40,616 nucleotides of DNA from a virus, in IMG/VR virus record IMGVR_UViG_3300042453_003974, positions 1 through 40,616 of that record; one strand, given 5' to 3'. The translations under genes were made by a program, and so were the position numbers. Every line of letters starts with the position of its first letter. Position 1 is the first letter of the stretch. The notes beneath the pieces were generated by a model. The model saw nothing but the letters and a program-made list of their open reading frames with translations, made no database searches and was not told where the DNA came from. Below, piece by piece: positions 4,504 through 11,918 of this stretch.

Positions 4504-6020
4504 ATCGTCGGCTAGCTCTGGAGGAGCTGGCTCGTCGCAAGGCGGCGAAGGCGGCGACGCGCAGCGTCATCCAGAACATTAGGTCGGAGCTGTTCGACAA
4601 ACAGCTCGACTTTATCGACGACCCGTCGGTCTACAAGGCCGCGCTCTGTACTCGGCGCGCCGGGAAGACCTCGATGTGGGCGCGGTACTGCACCATCGAG
4701 GCGCTGCGGAACGAGCGCGTGCTGCTTCGCGTGTGGGCCATCTCTCGCCTGCGCGCGAAGCAGCTCTTGTGGGAGGAGTTGAAGCTCCTCCACGCGCGGC
4801 ACGGCATCAAGTCTCAGGCGAACGAGACGGAGCTGACGCTGCGCCTGCCGAACGGCAGCGAGATTCGTCTGCTGGGCGCGGACAAGGACAAGGAAGTCCA
4901 GAAGAAGCGTGGCGACAAGACGTGGATGGAAGTCATCCTGGAGGCCCAGCTCTTCGGCCCGCTGCTGAAGGGGCTCGTCGAGGACGTAGCAGACCCGTGC
5001 CTCATGGACGAGCGCCAGCGCGGCGGCGGAATCTTCTGCCTTGAGGGCACGCCCGGTCCCGTGTGCGCCGGCTACTGGTACGACGTCACCGGGCGCGACG
5101 ACAACTCGCGAAGGTGGCCGTCGGTGGGGGCGAAGGACGGCACCGGAGCCGGCTGGAGCTGCCACCGATGGAGCGTCATGGACAACCCGTTCATGCCGCA
5201 TGCGCGGGCGGAGCTGAACGCGCTCAAGACGCGCCGCAGGTGGGCGGAGGACAACCCCACCTACCTTCGCGAGTGGCGAGCGCAGTGGGTCAACGATGTT
5301 GGGGCGTTGTTCTACAAGTTCGACGGCAGGCGTAACCTGTACGACCCGGCGAAGGTGCAGCCGTGGGGCCACGGGTGGGAGCACGTCCTCGGCTGGGACT
5401 TGGGCTTTCGCGACGACATGGCACTCGTCGTCTGGGGCTGGCACCCGCACTTGCCGAACCTGTACGAGGCATTCTCGTGGAAGAAGCCGGGCGCGCTCGC
5501 CCAGGAGGTCATGGACCAAATCGACGAGCTGGAGGCCAAGGGCTTCAACTTCACGAAGAAGGTGGCGGATACCGGCGGTGGCGGTAGAATGTACGTCGAG
5601 GAGGTGATGTCGCGGTACTCTCAATCCTTCGAAGCGGCAAAGAAGGTTGAGAAGTACGAGCACGTCAAGCTACTCAACGACGACCTCCTGACAGCTCACA
5701 TTCTTCTGCGCCCCGGCAGCCCGCTGGCCGACGAGATGTCGTCGCTTCCGACCGACCCCGATTGGCCCGACCCGGAGAAGCCAGAGAAACCGCCGACCGA
5801 AGACCCTCGGTTCCCGAACCACTGCTGCGACGCGGGCTTGTATGCCTATCGAGCGGCGTGGCACTATCTACACACAACAGAGCGCACGCGCCCCGTGGAG
5901 GGCACGGCAGACTACTACCAGGATTTGGAGGCTCGATTTGAGCGACAACTTGAGCAGCCCAGTGAGCGCGATTGGTGGGAGCCTGCCGCAGACGCTCCAG
6001 GACTTGACGACCTTGATTGA
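4500..6020 (+). CDS. terL: Terminase large subunit (packaging ATPase/nuclease)
   Basis: A 506-residue protein that pumps DNA into proheads and cuts concatemers. Residues 50-58 (CTRRAGKTS) are the Walker A loop, and 181-187 (LEGTPGP) the coupling motif III. The RNase H-like nuclease domain shows Asp300 in GWDLGFRDD, Asp357 in VADTGG and Asp444 in HCCDAGLYAYR. The Walker B region reads MEVILEAQ (143-150): the catalytic Glu is present, but the usual preceding Asp is not obvious. GTG 4500 overlaps the previous stop by four bases. The last 83 bases overlap the next gene. It docks on the portal encoded at 6220. Confidence 0.92.
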   Translation: MNRRLALEELARRKAAKAATRSVIQNIRSELFDKQLDFIDDPSVYKAALCTRRAGKTSMWARYCTIEALRNERVLLRVWAISRLRAKQLLWEELKLLHARHGIKSQANETELTLRLPNGSEIRLLGADKDKEVQKKRGDKTWMEVILEAQLFGPLLKGLVEDVADPCLMDERQRGGGIFCLEGTPGPVCAGYWYDVTGRDDNSRRWPSVGAKDGTGAGWSCHRWSVMDNPFMPHARAELNALKTRRRWAEDNPTYLREWRAQWVNDVGALFYKFDGRRNLYDPAKVQPWGHGWEHVLGWDLGFRDDMALVVWGWHPHLPNLYEAFSWKKPGALAQEVMDQIDELEAKGFNFTKKVADTGGGGRMYVEEVMSRYSQSFEAAKKVEKYEHVKLLNDDLLTAHILLRPGSPLADEMSSLPTDPDWPDPEKPEKPPTEDPRFPNHCCDAGLYAYRAAWHYLHTTERTRPVEGTADYYQDLEARFERQLEQPSERDWWEPAADAPGLDDLD

Positions 6021-6216
6021 CTTCCTCCGCGCGAAAGGCGTCCTGTCCTACTCTGCCGGCGGAATCAGCCTCTCGCTGCTGCCGGATGAGCCTCCTCCGC
6101 CGGCAAAGCCCGAAGAGCCCCGACAGGTTGAGCCGCCCAAGCTGGGCTCGGACGGGCTGACGGCAGAGCAGCAGGTCGAGCTGTACGGACGCGCTTTCTC
6201 GGACACCAAGGAGTAA
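5938..6216 (+). CDS. Small hypothetical protein between TerL and portal
   Basis: A 92-residue protein whose best start is TTG 5938, with GGATTTGGAGG just upstream, inside the TerL 3' end in another frame. Residues 10-40 form a hydrophobic helix-like segment (LPQTLQDLTTLIDFLRAKGVLSYS is interrupted by Gly). The middle is Pro-rich (DEPPPPAKPEEP) and the tail is charged. No family is recognised. Position suggests a small head-assembly or packaging accessory factor. The stop is three bases before the portal ATG. Confidence 0.6.
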   Translation: MSDNLSSPVSAIGGSLPQTLQDLTTLIDFLRAKGVLSYSAGGISLSLLPDEPPPPAKPEEPRQVEPPKLGSDGLTAEQQVELYGRAFSDTKE

Positions 6217-6219
6217 CCC

Positions 6220-8193
6220 ATGCCACGCGACTACCGTGACGCCAAGGTCTACAAGAACAGCACGGAGGCGCGGAAGGACAAGGCTGCGTCGTCCTACGTC
6301 GAGTCTCGCTGGTGGCAGGAGACGGACCCGGAGACGAGGTCCAGTGCGCTCATCAAGATGGCGACCGCTCTGGAGGACAACAGCGTCGAGCGGCATCAGG
6401 CGAACCTTCGTCACGCGCGGCTCTACGAAAACGTGGAGCTGGACACGCTGACCGGCGTCGACTACGCGCAGGCTCTCATTCGGCAGGCGCTCTACGGCAC
6501 CGGCATCGTGCGGCTGAACGTCATCGCCGCGTGCATCGACACGCTGGCTGCGAAGATTGCCAAGAACAAGCCACGCCCGAACTTCATCACGAGCGGCGGA
6601 AGCTGGAACATGCAGCGCAAGGCGCGGGCGCTCGACAAGTTCATGCGCGGGCTGTTCTACGAGACGCAGGTCCACAACAAGGCGCAGCAGGTCTTCGTCG
6701 ATTCGTGCGAGTTTGGCACCGGGATGCTGCACGTCTACCTCAACGACGACGGGCGGCTCGACTGCGAGCGAGTCGTCCCTGACGAAATCTACGTCGATGA
6801 CGCTGACGCGATGTACGACGCACCTCGCTCGCTCTTCAGGAAGAAGCGAGTGTCGCGCGAGGTGCTTTCCGCGATGTTCCCCTCGTGCGTCGATGACATC
6901 TACCAGTCGGATGAGTCGGTGGATGAGGCAAGCTCTCTCGTCTCCAAGGACGCGCGCACGCCGTCCGTTGACGTCTGGGAGGCGTGGCACCTGCCGTCGA
7001 AGCTGGGCGCGAAGGACGGGCTGCACTGCATCACCATTGATGGCAAGGAGCTGTTCTGCGAGCGGTGGAACCTGGACTGCTTCCCGTTCGTGAAGCTGCG
7101 GTTCAAGCGACGCACGCTGGGGTTCTGGGGTAAGGGTGTTGCCGAGACGCTCACTGGCATTCAGGTCGAGCTGAACAGGCTCGTCCTGTCGGTGAGCGAG
7201 CAGCTTCGCCGCAAGGGCAAGGGGCGAATCTTCGTGCAGATGGGCTCCAAGCTCAACCCGAACCACATGACGAACGGCATCGGGGACATCGTCTACTACA
7301 CGGGCGCGCCCCCGGTCGTTGACAGCCAGAACGCGGTCGCGCCGGAAGAGTTCATGCAGATTGACCGGCTCTACCAGAAGGCGTTTCAGGAGGTCGGCAT
7401 CAGCGAGCTGTCCGCTGCGGCGAAGAAGCCCAGCGGGCTCGACGCGGCGGTCGCGCTGCGCGAGTACAGCGACATCGAGAGCGAGCGGTTCGCTCTCGTC
7501 CATCAGGCTTGGGAGCAGTTCTTCCTCGACTACGCCGCGCTGTGTCTGAAGCTCATCAGCAAGCAGTACGGGGATAAGGGGTACCGCATTCGCATGCCGT
7601 CGAAGCGGTACGTCATCGAGGTCGATTGGAAGGACATCAACCTCGACGAAGACTCGTACATCATGCAGATGTTCCCGACGTCGAGCCTCCCGCAGACCCC
7701 TGCCGCGCGCTACGCGAAGGTGAAGGAGATGCGACAGGACGGGTTCATCTCGGATGCCGTGGCGAAGCGGCTGCTGGAGTTCCCTGACATCGAGGCTGAG
7801 ATGAGCCTCGGCAACGCGGCAATCGACGATGCAGATGCGGTCATCTCTGCGGTGCTCGACAACGAGAAGCCAGAGATGCTCCCCATCGAGCCGTACGAGG
7901 ACTTGGAACTCATCATCGAGCGCGCCACCGCCTCGTACCTGTTTGCTCGGCACTTCAAGGACATCGAGCCCGAGCGGCTGGACATGCTCCGCCAGCTCAT
8001 CGACAACGCGGCGGCGATGCTCGCCCCGCCTCCTGCGGCGATGTCCGCTGGCCCCGGCATGCCCGCTGGCCCTGAGATGCCGATGCCCACCCCGCCGCCC
8101 GCACCCGGAGGCGGTATGGCGGCGAATGTCGGAAACGTGAACATCAATGCAGCGCCCCCAGTAGCACCCGTTACGCCACCAGTGATTGCGTAA
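6220..8193 (+). CDS. Portal (head-tail connector) protein
   Basis: A 657-residue protein expected to form the dodecameric portal ring at the special vertex. Its length is slightly above the podovirus norm, and it has the typical order: N-terminal charged helices, a wing region with many Trp/Tyr, the segment GVAETLTGIQVELNRLVLSVSEQLRR corresponding to the stem-helix region, and a long helical C-terminal crown. The last 60 residues are Pro/Ala/Met/Gly-rich and disordered. It lies between TerL and scaffold, as in most tailed phages. ATG 6220 has AAGGAGT six bases upstream. The identification rests on position, size and helix pattern. Confidence 0.85.
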   Translation: MPRDYRDAKVYKNSTEARKDKAASSYVESRWWQETDPETRSSALIKMATALEDNSVERHQANLRHARLYENVELDTLTGVDYAQALIRQALYGTGIVRLNVIAACIDTLAAKIAKNKPRPNFITSGGSWNMQRKARALDKFMRGLFYETQVHNKAQQVFVDSCEFGTGMLHVYLNDDGRLDCERVVPDEIYVDDADAMYDAPRSLFRKKRVSREVLSAMFPSCVDDIYQSDESVDEASSLVSKDARTPSVDVWEAWHLPSKLGAKDGLHCITIDGKELFCERWNLDCFPFVKLRFKRRTLGFWGKGVAETLTGIQVELNRLVLSVSEQLRRKGKGRIFVQMGSKLNPNHMTNGIGDIVYYTGAPPVVDSQNAVAPEEFMQIDRLYQKAFQEVGISELSAAAKKPSGLDAAVALREYSDIESERFALVHQAWEQFFLDYAALCLKLISKQYGDKGYRIRMPSKRYVIEVDWKDINLDEDSYIMQMFPTSSLPQTPAARYAKVKEMRQDGFISDAVAKRLLEFPDIEAEMSLGNAAIDDADAVISAVLDNEKPEMLPIEPYEDLELIIERATASYLFARHFKDIEPERLDMLRQLIDNAAAMLAPPPAAMSAGPGMPAGPEMPMPTPPPAPGGGMAANVGNVNINAAPPVAPVTPPVIA

Positions 8194-8215
8194 CGTCAAC
8201 CACAGGAGAGACAAC

Positions 8216-9193
8216 GTGGCAGAGCAGAAGACCGAACAGCCGGCTGCAGCACCGAAGTCCAACCTCGACGCGATGAATGAGGCGTTTGCGGAAGCCCTGA
8301 AGGCGGAGGGTGTCGTCAAGACCGACTCGCCCTCGGTTCCGCCTTCGCCCCCGACGGAAGCGCCCAAGGACGCCCAACCCCCCGCCACCGAGTTTCCGAA
8401 GGAAGCGCCCGCGCCAGCACCTGCCCCCGAGAAGTCTTGGGAGAAGCTTATGGCCGAGAAGGCCGAGCTTCGCCGGCAGCAGGAAGCACTGCGCGCCAAC
8501 CCGAACGTGGCACTGCAGGGCAAGCTCGACCCTGGGAGCGTACAGGCGCTCGTGAGGGCGAAGGAGTCGGGCGACCCGCTCGGCGCGCTCGCCGCCCTCG
8601 GCTTCTCGTACGGTGACATCACCAAGCAGCTCTTGGCGTCCCCGGAGGCCCCTCCTGCCCAGAAGCAGCAGAAGGAAGCCGACCCGGAACCGGAGCCGGC
8701 GCGAGTCCCTGCCGAGCTTCAGGCGCGGCTGCAGCGTCTCGACCAGCTTGAGGCATGGGCACTTCAGCAGCAGCGGAAGGAGATTCTGTCTCAGGTGAAG
8801 GCGTCAATCCCAGCCGACAAGTTCAAGCTCATCTCTGGGCGAGAGGACTACGAGCGGGTGCTCGGGTTCTTGGAGCACTTCCATTCGCAGACGGGCTCTC
8901 TCCCGGCAGACAATTTCTCTGAGTCTGTCTTGGTTGCGGCAGAGGCGCTGGAGCGTCAGTTGTCGCAGGAGGCTGAAAGGTGGAAGCGGGTGTTGACACC
9001 AGCGCCCGCCGCTGCCACCATTCAGACCGAGGCTCAGAGAGAGTCGCCTCCGCAGTCCGGCCAAGTGACCCCGGTCCACAAGACGCTCACGAATCAAGTC
9101 GCGGCCCCCGCCACGACTCAACCGGAACCCAAGACTCGGGATGAAGTGATTGCATCACTTCTGAAAGACCCCGAGTTCCTCAAGACGCTGTGA
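8216..9193 (+). CDS. Scaffolding protein
   Basis: A 325-residue protein, acidic, Pro/Ala/Glu/Gln-rich and largely helical or disordered, between portal and major capsid genes. This is the composition and place of capsid scaffold proteins, which line the procapsid and leave or are cleaved before DNA filling. GTG 8216 is chosen because AGGAG lies seven bases upstream; an in-frame ATG at 8186 has no comparable site. The C-terminal 40 residues (TRDEVIASLLKDPEFLKTL) form a charged helix of the kind that binds the coat protein. The stop codon lies within a 12-bp hairpin stem. Confidence 0.8.
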   Translation: MAEQKTEQPAAAPKSNLDAMNEAFAEALKAEGVVKTDSPSVPPSPPTEAPKDAQPPATEFPKEAPAPAPAPEKSWEKLMAEKAELRRQQEALRANPNVALQGKLDPGSVQALVRAKESGDPLGALAALGFSYGDITKQLLASPEAPPAQKQQKEADPEPEPARVPAELQARLQRLDQLEAWALQQQRKEILSQVKASIPADKFKLISGREDYERVLGFLEHFHSQTGSLPADNFSESVLVAAEALERQLSQEAERWKRVLTPAPAAATIQTEAQRESPPQSGQVTPVHKTLTNQVAAPATTQPEPKTRDEVIASLLKDPEFLKTL

Positions 9194-9215
9194 CTCTCCA
9201 TGTGAGAGTCACAGC
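9187..9215 (+). promoter_or_regulatory. Hairpin between scaffold and capsid genes
   Basis: GCTGTGACTCTC and GAGAGTCACAGC form a perfect 12-bp stem around CATGT, overlapping the scaffold TGA stop. There is no T-run, so it is more likely an mRNA-processing or stability element than a terminator. Part of the stem (GTGACTCTC) is repeated at 9222-9230 just before the capsid ATG, and could pair alternatively with the GAGAGTCAC arm and mask the capsid Shine-Dalgarno region. Confidence 0.65.
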
Positions 9216-9232
9216 AACAAGGTGACTCTCAC

Positions 9233-10474
9233 ATGCCCGTTTCCACTTCGTCCATTGCCTACGCGCTTAAGCGCGTCTACACCAACCGAGCCGTTGAGAA
9301 CGCCATCTACAAGGACAACCCGCTCCTTGCGATGATGCGTAAGGAGGGTGGCTTCACCGGCTCCGTCCACGTCCACGCGATTCGCTACCGCGACACGCTG
9401 GGCCGCTCGCCCGCCTTCGGCACCGCGCAGACCATCGCGCAGGGGTCGAACGGCACGACCGCCGGTCTGCAGTTCCTGCTGACCCGCGTCAGGAACTATC
9501 AGGTCTACACGCTGGAGACGGAGGCGATTCTGGCCGGGCGGGACGACAAGGGCTCGCTCATCCGCACGCTGACCACCGAGGTGGACTCGGCACTCAACAA
9601 CATCGGTCGCGACCTCGCGAAGGATTTGTACCGGCAGGGTAACGGCGCGCAGGCCCAGCTCGCCAGCATCTCGGGCGCTGGTCCGTTCACTTGGACCGTG
9701 GGCGAGGCAATCACCAATTTCGAGCAGGGCATGACCATCGTCGTGTCGAACGGCTCGACGGTCACGGCTGCGCTCCGCAACTCGGGCGGTGGCGTGGACA
9801 TCACCAGCGTCAATCGCGACGCGGGCACGTTCACCACTGCGACCAACCCCGACTCCGCCGCCGGCAGCGACTGGATTTTCATCAAGGGGGACCGCGCGGC
9901 TGGTGCCATCACCTCGGCGGATTTCCTGAAGCTGTCCGGTCTGGACGCCTGGGTGCCCTCCGCTGCTCCGTCGTCGGGTGAGTCGTTCTTCGGTGTGGAC
10001 CGCAGCCCTGATGCGACCCGCAACGCCGGCCTCCGCATCGACATCAGCTCGTTCAACCCCGAGGAGGGCCTCGTCGTCGCCATGCACCGGCTGGCGCGCG
10101 AGGGCGGCTCGCCGTCGCACCTGTTCATGTCGTTCACCGACAGCCGGAACATCCACCTTGCGCTCGGCGCGAAGGCGGAGACGGAGTACATGCAGGTGGG
10201 CGACATCGGGTACAGCTCGATTCGCGTGACCGGCCCGAAGGGTGATGTCCGCATCATCCCCGACCAGAACGCGCAGGCTGCGGTCGGCAACCTGCTGACG
10301 ATGGACACCTGGGCGCTGAAGCACCTCGGTGACTTCATCAACGTGCTCGACCTCGACGGGGCGCGCCTGAGCCGTGAGTCGGGTGCTGACCGTTTCGAGG
10401 GCCGCATGGCGTTCTACGGCAACGCGGTGTGCTACGCGCCCGGCCAGAACGCGCGTCTCGTGCTGCCGAGCTAA
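9233..10474 (+). CDS. Major capsid protein
   Basis: A 413-residue protein, the size of an HK97-fold coat protein of podoviruses. It has an N-terminal arm (MPVSTSSIAYALKRVYTN), a long helix with DNIGRDLAKDLYR-like spine character, Gly/Ser/Thr-rich loops in the A and P domains, and a C-terminal segment ending in YAPGQNARLVLPS. It is directly downstream of the scaffold and followed by a strong terminator-like hairpin at 10483, a usual arrangement that raises coat-protein dosage. AAGGTG lies about ten bases before ATG 9233. Confidence 0.88.
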   Translation: MPVSTSSIAYALKRVYTNRAVENAIYKDNPLLAMMRKEGGFTGSVHVHAIRYRDTLGRSPAFGTAQTIAQGSNGTTAGLQFLLTRVRNYQVYTLETEAILAGRDDKGSLIRTLTTEVDSALNNIGRDLAKDLYRQGNGAQAQLASISGAGPFTWTVGEAITNFEQGMTIVVSNGSTVTAALRNSGGGVDITSVNRDAGTFTTATNPDSAAGSDWIFIKGDRAAGAITSADFLKLSGLDAWVPSAAPSSGESFFGVDRSPDATRNAGLRIDISSFNPEEGLVVAMHRLAREGGSPSHLFMSFTDSRNIHLALGAKAETEYMQVGDIGYSSIRVTGPKGDVRIIPDQNAQAAVGNLLTMDTWALKHLGDFINVLDLDGARLSRESGADRFEGRMAFYGNAVCYAPGQNARLVLPS

Positions 10475-10482
10475 GTCGAGTC

Positions 10483-10515
10483 GTGAGGGGTGGGGCATGG
10501 TGCTCCACCCTTCAC
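10483..10515 (+). terminator. Terminator-like hairpin after the capsid gene
   Basis: GTGAGGGGTGG pairs with CCACCCTTCAC (one G-T wobble), and the stem extends inwards through GCA/TGC to a 3-nt loop TGG, giving about 15 bp. It is followed by the pyrimidine-rich ACTCTTCTCTTCT. It probably terminates part of the transcripts or protects the coat mRNA. Confidence 0.65.
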
Positions 10516-10539
10516 ACTCTTCTCTTCTGGAGAAACAAC

Positions 10540-10941
10540 ATGGCTGCTCGGAACACTACGGACATGCTGGCCCTGCTGAACCGGGGCGACGTGCTGCTCA
10601 CCGGGTCGTGCGTCGGTGCTGGCACTTCGAACCCCACGAGCGTGCGCGGCAACGGGATTGCCAGCATCGCGCGCACCTCGTCTGGCAAGTACACCATCAC
10701 GCTCGCGGACAAGTACGCGGCGTTGCGTGGCTGGAGCTTCGGCGTCATCGACTCGACGGCGCTGCGACACTACGAGGTCACCGTGTCGGCTGAGACGGTG
10801 GCGTCGAACCGCACCATCGTCATTGAGGTCTTCGGCGCGGCCACGGGCGTTGCCCCGGCGCGCAGCGACCTTGCGACGACGGACACGCTGCGCTTCTCGC
10901 TGCACCTCTCCAACTCGGCGGTCGTGCCGGCGGGGGTGTAA
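10540..10941 (+). CDS. Putative capsid decoration / minor virion protein
   Basis: A 133-residue, Ser/Thr/Ala-rich beta protein. SIARTSSGKYTITLADKYAALRG is a motif often seen in small virion proteins and fibre-associated domains of phages, and the rest alternates beta strands (HYEVTVSAETV, RTIVIEVFG). It starts at ATG 10540 with CTGGAGAAACAAC upstream. Its position right after the coat gene, beyond the hairpin, fits a decoration or head-stabilising protein exposed on the capsid. No catalytic residues are seen. A role as a minor fibre-like head protein is the alternative. Confidence 0.55.
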   Translation: MAARNTTDMLALLNRGDVLLTGSCVGAGTSNPTSVRGNGIASIARTSSGKYTITLADKYAALRGWSFGVIDSTALRHYEVTVSAETVASNRTIVIEVFGAATGVAPARSDLATTDTLRFSLHLSNSAVVPAGV

Positions 10942-10944
10942 CAC

Positions 10945-11613
10945 ATGGCTATCGTCTCGCTCGCCACTTTGCGCTCGCGGGTGCGCGAGCGAGCCGATAT
11001 GCCGGTTGCCGGGTTCATCGCTGACTCGGCCACGAGCCTGGACGCCTTCATCAACGAGGGCGTTCAGCGGCTCCACGAGAAGCTCATCGAGGCGTACGGG
11101 GAGGAGTACGCCTCCAGCCAGCAGAACTTCGTCACGGTTGGCGGGCAGGAGAACTACTCCCTGCCGGCTGACTTCTTCAAGCTGTACGGAATCGACCTGC
11201 CCATCTCAGGTACGCGACGTACCCTGCGCCCGCACATGCGCGCAGAGCGGAACGGCTACCGCGAGGGCGGAGTCACTTGGCAGATGATTCCCCGGTACTC
11301 TCTGGCCGGCGACCAGTTCCGCCTGCTCCCAGCTCCTGCCGGCGGGATTCAGGGAACCATCTACTACGCCCCTGTCGCTCCGACGCTCGTGCTGGGCACG
11401 GACACGGTCAATTTTGTGAACGGCTGGGAGCGGTACGTCGTCTTGCATGCGGCCATTCAGTGCCTCATCAAGGAGGAGTCGGACGTGCGCGACCTTCGGT
11501 ACGAGCTTGAGAAGCTGGAGCGCGACCTCGATGGCATCAAGGAGAACCGCGACGCAGCGTTCCCGCGACAGGTGGTTGACCTCGACCTCGTGGACCTGAC
11601 GAGCACGTTCTGA
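10945..11613 (+). CDS. Head-tail adaptor (neck) protein
   Basis: A 222-residue helical protein. The N-terminus (VSLATLRSRVRERADMP, then SLDAFINEGVQRLHEKLIEAYGEEY) and the middle sequence ENYSLPADFFKLYGID, followed by a strand pair, a TIYYAP segment and C-terminal helices (IKEESDVRDLRYELEKLERDL), are characteristic of phage adaptor proteins of the T7 gp11/P22 gp4 kind, which bind below the portal. Its place between capsid and the large tail protein agrees. It overlaps the next gene by TGATG at 11613. Confidence 0.7.
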   Translation: MAIVSLATLRSRVRERADMPVAGFIADSATSLDAFINEGVQRLHEKLIEAYGEEYASSQQNFVTVGGQENYSLPADFFKLYGIDLPISGTRRTLRPHMRAERNGYREGGVTWQMIPRYSLAGDQFRLLPAPAGGIQGTIYYAPVAPTLVLGTDTVNFVNGWERYVVLHAAIQCLIKEESDVRDLRYELEKLERDLDGIKENRDAAFPRQVVDLDLVDLTSTF

Positions 11614-11918
11614 TGCTTCCGCCCATCGAGCGGGTACGAGTCGATGGACCGACCGGACGTGCGCTGGAGCGGTACTACACGCTTCTGACTGCGCTTCGTG
11701 AGCTTCCTCTGCTTGACGGAGCCCTGCTGGAGAACGTCACCCTCGTTCACCCCGGAACAAACGTCGTGCCGCACGGGCTGGCTCGCAGACCGCTCGGATA
11801 CATTGTCGTCTCAAGAAGCGCCGCAGCGACTGTGCATGAGTTGAAGGCGAGTCGCACTGAGCGCACGCTGTCTCTGCTGGCGAGCGCAAACGTCACCGTT
11901 GACCTCTGGGTGTTCTGA
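11613..11918 (+). CDS. Small tail/neck accessory protein
   Basis: A 101-residue protein. VHPGTNVVPHGLARRPLGYIVVSRSA resembles the 'HGLGR-P-GYIVV' segment of small virion proteins that lie next to the nozzle gene in podoviruses. The C-terminus (RTLSLLASANVTVDLWVF) is strongly beta, like an oligomerising strand. It has one-base stop-start overlaps (TGATG) with both neighbours, indicating co-translation with the neck and nozzle proteins. A structural role is inferred from position and the motif. Confidence 0.55.
   Translation: MLPPIERVRVDGPTGRALERYYTLLTALRELPLLDGALLENVTLVHPGTNVVPHGLARRPLGYIVVSRSAAATVHELKASRTERTLSLLASANVTVDLWVF

Noticed and set aside
5674-8625. A 983-codon open frame on the minus strand opposite portal and terminase.
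   Set aside because: It is antisense to recognised TerL, portal and scaffold genes and reflects the high-GC third-position bias of those genes; its composition (Arg, His, Leu, Val-rich) has no domain.
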